This document shows, piece by piece, positions 1 to 13,980 of a stretch of 64,000 nucleotides of DNA (positions are counted from its first letter, which is position 1; each line of letters opens with the position of its first letter). The stretch comes from Flammula alnicola. Lineage: Eukaryota; Basidiomycota; Agaricomycetes; Agaricales; Strophariaceae. The notes under the pieces were generated by a model. That model was not told where the DNA came from, made no database searches, and saw only the letters and a program-made list of their open reading frames with translations. Where the stretch lies: positions 310,001 through 374,000 of the forward strand of contig JADNRV010000031.1 of assembly GCA_015499995.1 (NCBI GenBank), in the 5' to 3' direction. Both the position numbers and the translations under genes were made by a program.

Positions 1-3000
1 CAAGCATGTTCTTACACTGGCGAATGATCTTTCATGGAATTCATGATCACCGCCTGACGTTTGGAGCCTGTTGACCTTTCCAGGGTGGGGACGTACGCGT
101 GTGGCGTTGACGTCTCTAGAATTAATATCGTACTTGCTGGCCTCCAGGCATGACAGTCTTCAACGTCCAGTGTGAGTGAGCGCCTGAATGAATTAATATT
201 CGAATTTCGAATTGCATGTCCAATGGTTGTTATTGTCGATGTAGGACGCGTCCTTGATCCGAGCGCGACGTAATTTAATATCGGACGCATATTTGACAGT
301 GAAAGTTGCTTTGACGTACTTCCACATCCATGGGCATCTTCTTCGTGAGTTCTCCTCACCGCAATATTATCGGTGAGTCGAGACTCGGCGGAGACTGCCG
401 TCGACTCTACACCGACGCGCGAGAGAATTCTAGATCATCCTTGGCTCGGACCACTTTATGTTCGCTCCTGGAGTCTTGCAATTGACGCCAGCTGCTCGCC
501 ACGCGCTAGGCTCGTCGTCTTGGATTCTGGCTGGCGTCTGAAGTCAGAATTTCAGTCAAACTCGACAACTTTGCTGCCTAATATCATGCTAATGATGATC
601 CTAAAGTGCTCAAGCCTCACGCGCTCACGATCGACCAGCTAGCGCTAAGAACACGTGTCATACCTGGAAGCCAGACTCCTGGCTCGACGACTCGACGTGA
701 CCGATTGCTCGAACTCTAAATCGATTTACCTAGAGGACCCGGAGCTCCTCCGCACAACGTGAAAGACGAGGCGGCCGGCCTGACCCTGCTGTCCGTGAGG
801 TAAGCGATTGTCAAACGTACGCTGACTGAAGGTGCGCATCGTCACTATACACTATACTTACAAGCAAAATACTTAACCGACGTCCCGACATTAATCCCTG
901 CCTATCCATTAGTGCCACTCTTCTGTCATTCATTTTATTTTACTTATTCAGTCCGTCTGTCCTCGTCCAGCAGCAGGTCATCCCCCCACCGTCTGGCACG
1001 TCCCCGCGTTCCCTTGCAAATTTTTCTGACAAGCAACGCCTCGCTCTGCAGGGTGGAAGAAACGATCGGCTTCCGCGCCATATGTTCTGTATGAACTTAA
1101 TAACGTTCAACATTAAATAAGCGAGCCGCCGCGTCGGCCGCGACATATACCATTCAAGAGGTTGATGGAATAGAGCGACAATCTCCTATCTCCCCGATAT
1201 CGATCCCGCCGCAGATCCACGTTCGACATGTGGATTTGAAATTTGTCCTTCCCCAACGTATGGCCGGGCTGCGCGTACTGCTCCCTTTAGGCTTCTATGT
1301 GAGGGTAATAACTCCGGTAAACCTCAGGTATATGCACGTACAGCCCAGATAAACCTCGTTCTCTCGCAGCGGAACGAATGAATACCCTGCCGAGCGAATC
1401 CCCAGCATGTCGTGGTACGTCTGGCCTTCTTCTTTTCACCTTCTTTTCACCCTCACATGCATTTGTCAATTTTATTCGATCGAACTCGGGAGGTGGTACG
1501 ACATATACACACCCGGCTTTTCTCAGATGTCGAAGATCTTCTAAGAAGCGATGATGACGACGCACGTCGATGATGCGTGTGAACCGCGTGCGTGGTCAAT
1601 TGAAGTTCAAGCGACGGCAGCGCTGCCTATATACCCATTGTTGCTGGAGTCTCTAGCAACGCGTTAAACTACTGCCTCCGCATTACACACTCTCGCCTTC
1701 CTAAAATCCAATCTCATCGGCGACCAACAGTCGACATATGTACAGAAGGACACCCGAGTCGACAGCGTGTCAATGTATGGCAGAATTAGAAGGTGTGTTG
1801 TTGTTGTTCGTGTCCTTCGCGGACATTTCGTTTGTCTTTTGCGATGGATGCACGGCGCAGTCCGGTTGGGGTTCTACTCTACAGTGATCTCGACAGGCCG
1901 AGATCACTTTCAGCCAGTGTCCTCCGATGTTGATGATATTTCTGTACTTGCAGTCGATCGTGATGATGAATAGCTATCTGATATGCGCACGTAGTATACA
2001 TAGCGCAGCTGGACAGGCTCGCAATGATACATCCATCCGAAGTCTCCGAGACTCCGAGCTGCTGGGCTACTGTCATGTTTCAGACTCGTCGTAAATCGAT
2101 GCATGAAAATCAGTTATCATAAACTATGTATATCACGCGCTCACGAAGCAAAAGAAGGTATTCGGATTCGAAGAACCTTGATAGCGAAGAAGATTTCCTG
2201 TTTCATAACATTATGTCGTGATTTCATGATTCGTGGCACTTTTTTTGAGTGTGGACAAGAATAGGACACTATACTCGGCCCACAATCCGCGGCGGCTAAT
2301 TTGTTGTACATAGATGTCGTATAGATGGTAGTAAATGGAATGCTTGCGTTCGACGATATCTGTCAGTGGCTATGGACAGGCTCAGATGATGCCTGCATGA
2401 CAGCGAACGCGAAAAATCACCCCTTGGCGTCGCCGGTGACGCGTTGACGCGCGCACAAGGCCAGAACGGGGGGAAGGGGGAAAGATACGTCAGAGTAATA
2501 CATAAATGCAAGTTGAAAGTCGGCCTTCAACTTGGCTCCTGAGATCCGACGTAACCGGGATCGGCTTAGGGGGTGGATACTTTTCCTGCACCTCCCGGAC
2601 GTCTGTATGAATATCGACTTTGCCCCATAAGTGCGTAGATAAAGAGGTAGATAATGCGAAAACTTTATGTACGTTGTAGGCACCTCTAAGGCGAGTATGC
2701 GTCCGAGTCGACCTCCTGACCATGAGGAATCTCACGCGGGTGAGCGTGGCCTGCGCCGAAATCGCGCCTGTGCTTGCAGTCCGAAATCGGGACTCGGCAC
2801 CCGCGAGAGTTTGGGGATTTGGTCCGTCAGGCTGATGCACGCATCATGCATATGCAAATGTATGGAAAATTTAGATAGTGATTTCGACGGCTAAATTTGT
2901 CTTGATGACGATTTTTTCTCTCTCTCTTGGCTTCTTTGCAGCTTCTTGGTTGATTTTTTTGAGGGTGTTGTCACTTGACTGTCGGCTTGTGGTGAAACAA

Positions 3001-4189
3001 TGATCAATCGCAACTAAAGAAGCACTTGGCTTTGTTTGTTATTGAAAACTAACGCCAAATGGTGAAGAGGGTGACTGGCTCCCAAACGTGGATTCGGACG
3101 CGCGCGGCCCAAGAACGCGTCTAGAGAACTGTAAGATACCATTGCTAGTAGCAATACAGTAAGTACTATATAGTACGACGCGGCGGACGTGGGTGCTTAC
3201 TGAATTGAGTGGGCGCTCGATGGAGCAGTGGACGCGAACTCTTGTACACAAAATTTCGGTTCCATTTTGCTGGCTGTCGGAACCATCGATAGAGCGGAAG
3301 TATCTCAATTTTGTATGTAGATGCACACGTTGTACATACGTGCGTGCGTGATCCTTTGTGTCACCCGTCAATTGGATATGATCATCCCGTCGAACAGATT
3401 AAATTTGAGAGACGAGGCAGAACTGAGAAGTTGCTTGAAAATGTACTGTCGAGTGATGATCTCGATCGGGTGAATGGGATCACGAGTGCGGGTTTCAGCG
3501 GACTGTTGCCATCGGGGGCTGGCGCCTATGTTCAGCAGGCAAGAGGTTTGTAGGGAAGGGCGAGCAGGCAGTAGGTGCAAAGAGATGTGTACCATGGATG
3601 GACATGCTTTTAGGATTGCTACATTTGTGCTTTGGACACTGTGCGCCTTGGGTTCGAGGACGATTCTCACGTTCCGAGCTATATTTGTATGTGTTTGGTT
3701 TTGCGGGGAGCGGTGGGAAAAGATAGAATACGAATTACATATAAAAAGAGATCGAAGATCTTTCATTGGGTGGTGGTTCTTTGATAGATATTCGAAATTC
3801 CCAGGTAGCTGTAAAAGGCAGAATTGCGGTGGGGTGTGACGCAGTATTTTGAAAGAGAGAAATAAAAACACAGGAAATGTTCGGCAGATGAAGCGGAAAA
3901 GACGAGGATGAGTGAGCAGAGGATGAGCGGAAGAGGTGATAAGGAAGAAGCGATCGGAATGACGGCTGCCGGGACGATTTGAGTTGCCGCTTGGGGTTGA
4001 GTGTGTGATGTCGCGTGACGGTTGCCTAATTTGGATAAGAAGTTCTTGTGAGAATTGGGCAGGGTCGTTCAGTAATTAAATACTCGTCACGGACGGTGTC
4101 ACGTAAGATCTAAGATCGAGTGTAGTAGCTCTCAAAATGAGGAGACCGTCTTTCGTCCTGTTTACCGACAAGGCGCGTCCCCGAACCCA
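1..4189. other. Gene-free region upstream of the CON7-like gene
   Basis: No open frame here shows a recognisable domain, paired splice sites or coding-like composition; the longest frames (about 110-170 codons) overlap each other on both strands. The right end, about 3,860-4,189, is presumably promoter and 5' leader of the CON7-like gene. The gene's frame stays open for some tens of codons upstream of its first ATG, so a further 5' exon cannot be excluded. Confidence 0.5.
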
Positions 4190-6390
4190 ATGCTCTCCCA
4201 GCCACCACCACAGCTCTCTATTCCTCGGTTTATACCTCCTTATAATCAACATATAATTTCTCATCCAAAGCAGCAGTCCATCGCCCAGCCTTACTACTCT
4301 GCCGCTCGTCATATACTGGCTGTCGACGGATCGCCTATCGACTCTCCTACGGACGAAGAACATCTCCCGTCTCCGCTCTCAACTCAACCCCCATCGGAAA
4401 ATTATACCTACGCGCCTCGTAATTCCACAGCCTCTTTCGATCCCCCGGTATCTCCAGTCCAGATTTATCATACCAACCAGAATCAGGCCTATACTACTCC
4501 TGCTCCTGCCACTCATCACTTTTCTTCCGCGTCGGACGCAACAGAACAAGCGTCCTATGATATTAATAGTTCTGCCCCCACCGCAACCACAGATTCTGGT
4601 CCAATGAATGCTTTCCTTGAAAAGTCTCCGTCTCCCGTAGACCCCCATCGTTCTCTTTCCGCATTGCATTCGCAAGAACGCTTCCTCCATTCGGATGCTC
4701 ATCCGTATCCGGTAGAAGATCCTATACTCTCTCAGCCAGATTCTGGGTCCGAGCGTACTTCTCGTCAACACCAACGAGATAAATACTCCAATCCTAATCT
4801 ACCAAATTCCCTATTGGATCAACGTCGCATGTCCGAGCCTGTTGCTCTTTCTGGCCCTGCAATCTTCGCCACCTCTGCCTCCGACCCTTCCATGGCCAGC
4901 CGCTATCAACACTTTGACTTCGCCTATAACCCTCCCGCCCTTCACCACAGTCGTTCTTCGGCATCCCTCTATGTCTCCCCTTTGCAGCGTGGCGCTAGCA
5001 CGGGTTCACTCCGAGACGTCCGCCACCATCACTTCGGGTATCTTCCCCAGCAGCAGGAATGGAAGCACGATGACTCCCGTCAACGCGAGCACCAACAGCC
5101 TGAATATTTTGACCATCGAACCGACACCCTCGATGACCCTGTCTCTCCCATGCAGAACACATTTGCCCACAATCTACTAGGCTCGCCGACCTCTGGTCTA
5201 CCATATTCCCCTATCAGCGATAATCTCTACGGCCCTTCGCCACCCGGCACGGGGACCTCCACCTCCTCGTCGGTGGCGCCCATGAGTGCTGGACTGCCGT
5301 GTAGTCCCTCACGCTCGATATCTCAGCATCTGCAGAGGAGTCTAAGCACCTCGCAATTATCTAACGATGGTATCGACCGCAAAACGTATTCGTTCGTGGC
5401 CCTTCCCGGCAACACCGTCAAGAAGCGCCCCAGACGACGGTACGACGAGATCGAGCGACTCTATCTATGCTCCTGGCCGGACTGCAACAAATCATATGGG
5501 ACGCTCAACCACCTGAACGCCCATGTCACAATGCAAAAGCATGGCTCGAAGCGCAGTCCGAACGGTGAGCACCTGCTTCCCCTGAGGCGGGAGCCGTACG
5601 TATAATTAAAATTAATTAATCGGCCTGTTTCACAGAGTTCAAAGAGCTTCGGAAGCAGTGGCGCAAAGCCAAAAAGGAGCAGGAAGCGTCTGCAGCCGCC
5701 ATGCACCGCGACAGCTTCAGCGACGGGTACGACGATCATCAGGGATTTAACCACCGATATCTTGGGACCCACCACGCCCTGCAGCACCACCGACACCTGC
5801 CGTCCTCTGTGACGATAGGTACGGCGGAGAGGTACTCAGTCGCTATTGACGAGATTCGATACCCCCCACAGGACCGCGATGACGGTCTGGGGGTCTACGA
5901 GCCTGCGCTGACGGCCCGACAACGATACGGCGGCAACGTCCAACCTGCCTCGTGGCACGGTGGCTCGAACCTCTCCGCGCGGGCCAACGCTGTACAGCAG
6001 CCGTCATACAACAGTTACAACAACAGCCCGACGACGTCACTACCGACGCAGCATGCACACCACTCGCAGCTACCACAGCTCGACATGGGCGGCGGGCGGC
6101 TCCAGCCGCACCCGTCGACGGTGCCCGACCACCAGTCGGCGCCTATGCAGAGCCTTAGTAATAGCCAACAGGACGGTGGTCGCTTGCCGCAGAACAGCAC
6201 GCTATTGACGCCGCTGCCTGGGTACCCCACATCGTCGCTGATGCCTTCGCTGCATAACGGCGGGGGCAATGTGGCGTACACGACGGAGGGCTACGAGCTC
6301 TACGAGACGGACATCGACAATGGCAGTCGGCCCGGGACTGGACATGCCAGTCTCGGAGGACATGCGAGCGCGGACGAGTTTTCGCATTGA
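4190..6390 (+). CDS. CON7: CON7-like C2H2 zinc-finger transcription factor
   Basis: Two exons, 4190-5564 and 5636-6390, with a 71-nt intron (GTGAGC...CACAG) that splits a Glu codon; predicted 709 aa. Residues about 400-465 hold the diagnostic block: a basic KKRPRRRYDEIERLY lead, one C2H2 finger (C-W-P-D-C ... NHLNAHVTMQKH) and, across the intron, EFKELRKQWRKAKKEQE. This single finger with basic flanks is the signature of the fungal CON7 family, nuclear regulators of morphogenesis and cell-wall genes in ascomycetes. The first 400 residues are Ser/Pro/His-rich and disordered; the C-terminal 230 residues are Gln/His/Asn/Gly-rich and low in complexity, as in activation regions. The start is the first ATG of the long frame. 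Family assignment is strong; the role in this organism is inferred. Unusually long gene-free flanks lie on both sides. Confidence 0.88.
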
Positions 6391-9300
6391 TTTGGATTTT
6401 TCCTCGCACTCTGGGATGGGCGTATAGTCGCTCACACGTCCTGCCAACCCGTCGTCATCCTCCCCCTGTCCTTCCGAATTCACTATCGTGCTCGTGTACT
6501 TATCGATCTGGAACTTTTGCCTACTTATCGATGTGGGATTTCAACGGACGGCTTTTTCCTTATTTCCTAAGTGTACTACTTCGGCATATCCCCCTTCCCC
6601 CTTCGTGCACCCCCCTACCCTGTTATTTCATGCTTGCGAAAAACCCATTCTTGGCTCGTCTTCGATATTCTTTCTCTGTTCTGGTCCATGGCATCATCTC
6701 ACCCACTCTTCTTCTTGCTTTTGATATCCCCTCAAATTCCCAGTCTCATTCCCCATCCTATTCGGTTCTCATCATCTGTTGTTTCTGTTTCTGTCACTTG
6801 CTATCGAATTGTATATCCTCTTGTTTAGTATGATATCCCTTTTATTCCTTTCATATTTTTGGCATTTCGAGGTCACCCCATCTAGTTACTATTCTATTAC
6901 TTATTTTCTCGAGCATCCAGCGCATAATTGGCCGTATTATAAATCTTGCTTCGGCCATTCCTTCCTTGGACATTCTTTCGTTCCTTCCTCTCTTTTCAAT
7001 TTCGTTCGTTCATTCACCCCTTCGTTCACATAAAATTTAAATTCGTGTACTTTATCTTGATATAGTTGACCTTTAGCTCCGCCTATTATGCATACTTACT
7101 CTGGCTCGGCTCCTCCTTTTTCTACCTCATCTTCTTATCTTACTGCATCACAAATTCATTCGACGCCAATGTACCTACATCTCTCTCTCATTAGAACTTG
7201 TAGAGTCCTCAATTCTCTCGCAAGTTGTATAGTCATCATCATCGCTTATTATTTCCTGTACAGTCCGTACTACTGCATACTGCATCTAATGTTGTCAATG
7301 TGGAAATACTCAAAACACGTTCCCGGGCTTCTTTTCTTTTTGTGCGTCAAGCGAGCGGGCTCTAGAACGCAAGTCGACATATTAAAACAATACACGGGGA
7401 CTACGGGTTCTCGCTGATGATAAGATGAGGGGCCATGCTTCCCGGCCCTCGGATGTTTGCGCTCCAGACTCGAGAATATCGACTTGGGGTCAAGATGTAC
7501 CCGTTGGAATGAATTCGGCCACAAGGGATTCAAGAAGGAATTCGAATGCGAGAAGGGCGCTCGGGTGTGATTTACCACTCACGCAACCCATATGGAGTGT
7601 CGACAACACACGCACTTGACTCTCAAACCTCACAGAGAAGAGGATATGTATTTGCATTTAAATTTCGCAACCTTGTCCTTTCAAATTGCCTCTCCCGATA
7701 TGCATGCTGGCTGGCGCTCAGTTTAACCCCTAACGAGACCTCCAGTCCGGGAGGACATATAAGTCTTTATTTATCGCCCGTTCACGTAACTATTGTACAG
7801 AAGCGTGAGCATGTATGGGCCCATGAGACTTGTTCGAAGAACTAACTCTCACTTGACATCCTTCCGAAGACGAGAGAGAGAAAAAAATGATGGGAAAGAG
7901 GGGAAGGTATGTGGAGTGGAGCTCCCGCATTTGATTTTTTCTTCTCTTCCGTCACACTTTTCCCTCCCCACACTCGCGAGCTCGCTAACAAACCATGACA
8001 TGTGTTTTAAAATAAAACATATCAAACACAGCGTCGCGGGTTGCCATGATCTATCCCTGCCATCCCGGCAAGTTCTTGTGAACCGAGCTTCGAATTCCAA
8101 GAACGTGTTTCGGCTTGTCATTATTGACTTTACATATGGATTTGGGGAAGCTGCACGTCAAACCACGTCACCGGGACTGCTGCTTCTCTTCGCAATTTAA
8201 TGTTATTTCCAGAAGGGTGGGCCAAACTCACACTTTTGTTTGAAAGTGTTGATTGCCTGCCAACTTACCTGAATTGTAGCACCTTCGAAGCGTTCTGTCG
8301 CTTCCTCATGAGAGGGTGAGCTAACAATACACTTCCAATTCCATGCAGCCGATAGATGGTCGCGTTTGCCAGACCGCTGCCAGATAGGACGTTTAATGGA
8401 ATCTGGAAAATAGTCCCCAAGTATGGACATTGGACAGTCCTAATGAATCATGATACCATCGGGCCCAATTGTTGATTTGTCGATAAATATACGCGATTAA
8501 CCGACTCAAAATAAACATTCGCTACAAAGAAGTGCGAGACTCAATCAGCCGATGGTTGATTGATATGATCATTCTTTTATTTTTCCCTCGACAATCGAAG
8601 CATTTGAATTGAAACAAACATCAAAATCGCTGGGCCGAATAACGTCGCGAAACGGTGATGTCACCGGGCTTAGGAGGTTAATAACGGAATTCTCAAAGAA
8701 ATTGCGTTTTGCTTCTGCAATTCCATGTCCTTCGGAGTATATGTACGGCGCACACAGAAGCCCTCCGTATTTGGTGAGTCCAGACACTTTCATTCGGCGA
8801 AGACATAAACCGGGGGTGTATAGTTTTTGAGTTTGAGCTTGGCTGGTGCCGAGCAAATGCAAATACTCTGTAATTAGTAGAACTGGAGCCTCGTGTTCGC
8901 CGGAACACAAGTTAATTGTCGCTCGGGTCAGTGACGCCGATCCATCGAACAGGAAAAATGAAAGAGACAGAAATGTGAATGAACGCCTTGTGAATGCCTT
9001 GAACAAAGCGAAGGGCGCTTCCCCCGACGTCCGTTGAAGTCCGAAAAGATATCTGACAAGTACTCTGCATACAACAATGTCAATAAGTAATCAGTGAGAA
9101 ATAGGCCGCCTGCGGAAAAAAGAAAACCAGAAGAGGGGTTATCATGATTTGCGAGATATTATCTATATCGCATCACGTAGCACGTAGGTCAGCTGAGTAC
9201 ACACGTTTACTCTCCCTCTTCTCGTATTTGGATCTATTGGCGTCGGTGAATATTCTCTCCCTGCTGTTCTGGCGGGTCTTACAGGCTCTTGGTCCAGGCT

Positions 9301-10915
9301 TAGTCCTTGGAGCAGGTGTCATCGGGGAAGCCCAAGTAATAGTCCATTGATTAAACGGGTTGGACCGTTGAATGGTGGGTCGCCGTACCGGTCATCTGTT
9401 GTCAATGTATGGTGCGAAGGGATCCGAGGACGTAGGGCGAAAGGGTTTGATTACGGGCGGCACAGTCAGACGAAATAGCAACAACGACAAAGAATATCAA
9501 AATGCCACTTACCTACACTCCAAGTTACACCGGGATAGACGGAATGTCAACAGAGTTGACACTTTGTGTACTCTCGTCACCATTCAACAAGTGCCACATG
9601 ACAATTGAGTAGTAGTTTCAAACAAGAACGGAGTACCCCAGAATTGTTGTTTGAAGAGACTGAGGAACGCCCACCCAAAGGAAGCGAAAAGGCGGTTTGT
9701 GGCACGGGTGTATAGGAACAGAAGTGATGAGCACGACTTTGTTTTGGCGTTTTATGAGTCGCGACTATTCAAATTAACAAATTGTCGCTGGTGGACAATA
9801 TGAAGATCGAGAGGGCCCCGACCGAGGCCCGAGAAACGGTGAGTTTGAGGCCAAGCGATTTCGGATTCCGAATGATCAACAACGACACACAGTTTTCTTC
9901 GTATGGATGCCCCAATGAGAGAAATGGAAGTAACGAAGTGAGAGCTTTCCAAAAAGTTTCGGTGTGAAATTTCCATCAGAGGGAACATTGACAGAGAAGA
10001 ATCAATCATCCGAGTTCCGGCTGAGTGGAATTGAGGTGTGCATGATATTGAAAGGCCAAAGTCCGGAAGATGCGCCGAAGTGTGCGAGAGACTTTTTTTG
10101 AGATGACAGTCGAAGTGAGAAGATGAGAACCATGCTAATCGTGCATATACGCATACGATTACAGATGACACTTTCATATGCTTTACGCAAACTGGGAAAA
10201 GCGTGAGTCTGGCCATCCCGGAGCAATCAGGCTTCTATGCGACCAATGGGCGACCTTTGCATAGTGGACGTGGTCAGAGTCGTAGAAGCTCAACTTGAGC
10301 AATCAATCAGAAGATTCAGAACGGAGAGTCTGATTGACCAGGATTTCAGTCATACGAGGGTAAACGCCATGCGCAGTTGGAGTATTCAAGCACCGGAAAG
10401 TTGAGAATCAAGATGAAAGGTTGGACGCGTCAAAAGCAAAAGCAACACGCGCGTCTGGGCCTGCGCCACTGTCTCAGTTGGAAGGGCGCCAAATATTACC
10501 AAGCACGTTCGACATAATGGAAGGTCTGTGCGGCGGCCCGCCGTCCGGAATGAGATCATAGATATGAAAGGATCGCCATCATCGGCTTAGAGTCACCACC
10601 ATCTTCCAACTGACAGACCCGCAGCCTCAGCTGCGCATTGTCGAGCGCATACATTAACTCTATAGTCTTCAAGGAGGTTGTTCTCTGTGAAATTCTGCTT
10701 CTCTGACAAGAAATCGCTACAGAGGGCCAAGTCAACGACTGGACTCGACGTCAATTAAAAGAGCATCCTTCTCAAGTAAGGACTGGCGTGTTGGCTGGCT
10801 CTCTCTTCATCTCTCAGCGAGTTGTTCTTTCTTTCCAAATGTTCAAAGAATTTATTGAAATACGCGACCCCACAGTTTATCTTCCCAGCTTCGCTCAGGG
10901 TTGGACGTAGCTATC
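6391..10915. other. Long gene-free region, pyrimidine-rich at its left end
   Basis: About 4.5 kb without a supported gene. From 6391 to about 7260 the + strand is strongly C/T-rich (many ttcc, ctct and ttttc runs). This fits a long 3' untranslated region of the CON7-like gene or a spacer. The rest contains only short overlapping frames without domains or splice structure. The last 150 bases are the likely promoter of the F-box gene. Confidence 0.45.
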
Positions 10916-13373
10916 ATGTCCGAGTCTACACACCTCACTCTATCGGAGCTCCCTCTGGAAGTGCTTCTTGATAATGTCCTGCCTTTTGTCCCTGCATCAG
11001 ATCTACTCAGTCTCGCGCAGTGCAGTAAAGTAAGTGTTTATCTTCTATTGAAAGAACTACCCCTATACCAACATCATTCAGCTATTCGCTGTGCTTTGCG
11101 CCGATGACACACTTTGGAAGGGTAAACTGTCAGAGGACTTCAACTTTTCAGGACAGGGAACGGCTCGGACAAGCGGCTGGAAATTTATCTATAAGGGTCT
11201 TTTCAAACCACGAGGTAAGCGGGTCAAGGTTTATCCAGACTTGATGACAATGTGACCCCCGTATTCTAGTGTTTGTCTGGGGGTAAGTACGAAGTCAAAG
11301 TCCCGTCTCAGGTTATTTTATTTACGATATACTTAGTGAAAAGGCCAACGGGCGGCTTGGGCTTCCGCACGTACCCAGATCAGTTGCTCAGGGAGTCCCA
11401 TATCCGATGCAGCTTCGATTTCCGGGCATTCGCATCGTGGGCTTGGTAGCTGGAGGAATGTATGATTCACTATCTACTATAAGCAAATATTCTTTGACTT
11501 CTAACGACTATTGGAGGGTAGGTCGTTTCACGCACTGGATTCCGATGGTAACGTCTATGTATGGGGTATGGCTTTTGGGTCTTTCCATTTTCGAAGTTTT
11601 CTTGATATCTTATTTTAGGTACTTTGAACGGTACTTGGGGGCCATATGCTGCGGACAACCAAGGATTCTCCAGTGCTGCAAAACAGGCAAGAACGCCTCA
11701 CAAACTTAGTTTACCTGCCCCGATCCGCAGTATCAGGTGAGCATACCCATCGATCATATCATAAATGTCTGAACAAGACACTCATGTATTCACACGATGT
11801 CTGCGCTTATAATTAGTTGTGGACGTTTACATTCGTCATGCTTGGATCGTACAAACAAAATTTGGACGTTTACAAATTGGGGTCGGCCATTCAGGTTATC
11901 GTCGAAGATTTTAAACGATCCTGATTATGCGCCGAAACAAATTGAATGCGGATGGACTTTCTCTTCCCTGCTTACCAAGTCAGGTGATGTCTTTGTCTGG
12001 TGGCCCTTCGCAGGCGTTATGGGAGAATTCGTGGAACAAAAAATGAGAGATATGGACGGTGAAGGTGATAAGAGAGCCCTTGCAAGGAATGATGGTGTCA
12101 TTCCTTGCATCGCCTGGGATTTGGACATAATGCCGACTCGCCTGCCTTCGATTCCCTCCCTTCCCGAATTACCGAACACGGGAAATACGCCGAAGTCGCA
12201 AAATGTCGAACTTATACAAATCGCAGCATTTGACCAACATATCGTTGGATTAACTAACCGCGGTCATGTCCTCAAGTACGGCGCTCTCCATGATGAAACC
12301 GGAGTTCCGAACGGGCGGTGGGAATACGTGAGTTTCGCTCCCTGTAAGAAGTTAAAGGAATCCATTTGGCTGAAGTTCTTTCCAGCTTCCACAATTCAGC
12401 GAGATCGAGAAGGTCAGAGAACACCCTGCTTTCTCAGATGCGGACGACGCCGTGAAGGTTGATGCTCCTCAAACGATGAAAATTACTCATGTCAGTCTCT
12501 GCTTCTTTTCTTCCTTCGCCGTGCTCAGATGCTTATCGATCATATTATTCCAAAAACCAACAGATAACCGCCAATTTCCTCCATTCGTAGCATATTCGAC
12601 AGGCTCATCTTCGATTGTACTCATTGGCGATACGAATACAACTCCTGAGTCACAGCCAAAAATAATACCCCAATTGCAGAATAAATCCGTCATATCTATC
12701 GAGGTTGGCGACTATCATACTGCCGCCTTAACGGCCAACGGGAAGCTGCTGACATGGGGAGGATATTCGAATGGCGCGTTGGGCCTTGGCGATCCTCTCA
12801 AGCTCGAGCCTGGTACCCCAGGTGCATTTAGCAGCGAGAGAGATCGCAAGCTGGCCGAGGAGCGCAGGAGAATGGGCTCACAGCCACCGAATGTGGATAT
12901 CCCTACCGAGGTCAGATTCGACCACAATAGCAAGAAGCCGAGAGAGCGCTTCTGTTTCGCTACCACCGCTGCGGGATGGCACACCGGAGCGCTGGTGATC
13001 GACCTCGAGGTTCGTTTCTATTCTTTGTTTTCTCATCGATTTTTCCAGGGAAATTACTTATACTATGTTAATATTAGCCCGGCGAAGATGAAGAAGACGA
13101 GGTCGGAAATATTGCCAGTGAAGACCGAACCCTTCTCCGGGACGTTCGAGGTGGGAGACACCTCCGATTATCCCGTTGCCTGGGATATTTCGCATAGGAC
13201 ACGCAGGCAGGGGAGGATTTCAACCAGGAATAGGCGGTCTGCCGCCTCATCCGAATCGGCCACCCAACCGGGAGACACTTCCTGAAAACTTCTCCCTGCC
13301 TCAGTATCAGCTGAGACTTAAATGGATAAATCAAGCGTGTACCATAATAGGAAGAAATATGCATATGACATAA
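10916..13373 (+). CDS. F-box protein with RCC1-like repeats (SAF1-like)
   Basis: Eleven exons, all phase-consistent: 10916-11029, 11082-11214, 11270-11282, 11337-11459, 11522-11565, 11619-11736, 11817-12327, 12386-12494, 12564-13009, 13078-13101, 13158-13373; 616 aa. The N-terminus is an F-box (LSELPLEVLLDNVLPFVPA), which would bind Skp1 in an SCF ubiquitin ligase. The rest carries RCC1/BLIP-II-type blades, seen as repeated V-x-V-W-G and G-x-x-H-S/T elements (VFVWG, VYVWG, CGRLHSS, VGDYHTAAL, LLTWGG). The architecture matches yeast SAF1 and related fungal F-box/RCC1 proteins, so a substrate-receptor role is inferred. The ATG at 10916 is chosen because the same frame further upstream has only a TTG. 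Exon 3 is a 13-nt microexon. The last two introns are less certain: they were placed to keep the conserved LPGIFRIGHAGRG end in frame. Confidence 0.8.
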
Positions 13374-13662
13374 CATTTATTTCGTTTCTTGAATTCTTTG
13401 ATCTTGGACGAGAATATAGCTACTTATTCTCGTCTTCGACTATTCTTGTGTACTATATGGTGTACATAATTTACTGATTCGAATCCGGAGATAGCCATGT
13501 ATAATGATAAGTTAGAGCATTGGGTGCATTGTAGGTCAGGCTGCTATATCTCCAACAAGGGTATTCCATTCCAAAGTAGGTTTCAAGAAAAAGGTGTATC
13601 GAATTCTTTACTCGTTTCGTGAAGGAATATACAGATTGACGAATGAACAAAAAGTCACTTCC

Positions 13663-13745
13663 GGGCCTGACCGGGAATTGAACCCGGGACCTCCTCGAAT
13701 TTAGGATAACCCTAACAAGGAATCATACTACTAGACCATCAGGCC
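13663..13745 (-). tRNA. tRNA-Pro(AGG) with intron
   Basis: Read on the minus strand, the acceptor GGCCTGA pairs perfectly with TCAGGCC. The T arm is CCGGG-TTCAATT-CCCGG and the D region GTCTAGTAGTATGAT matches eukaryotic tRNA-Pro. The anticodon stem CCTTG/CGAGG encloses a loop beginning TTAGGG, giving anticodon AGG. About 11 extra bases (TTATCCTAAAT) after position 37 are a canonical tRNA intron. A run of five T follows on the minus strand (13649-13653), fitting a Pol III terminator. Confidence 0.9.
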
Positions 13746-13980
13746 GACAAAGACTTGCTCAATGGATCTTTATATGCACAAGATGCATTTAACTTAAAAA
13801 CATGGCCAGACCTCCTCTGGGCCTTTGCGCTGCTCTTAAAACGAAGTTAACAACTAAACAAGCGCCCATTGGTGATCTAATGTTGATCTACTGCATACAA
13901 GCAAGCTCCACTATGAAAAGTAAGCAAGTCCACGGACATGTGGTTAAAATTTAAACGATCGTCGCAGAAAACGAATGAAG

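Noticed and set aside
4379..4774. A 131-codon minus-strand frame opposite the CON7-like gene
   Set aside because: Arg/Gly/Ile-rich reverse of a Ser/Pro-rich exon; no homology or splice sites.
12487..12600. Apparent stop or frameshift in the F-box/RCC1 gene after MKITH
   Set aside because: A donor at 12495 with the acceptor CAACAG at 12563 gives a 69-nt intron and a continuous frame into FVAYSTGSSSIVLIG.
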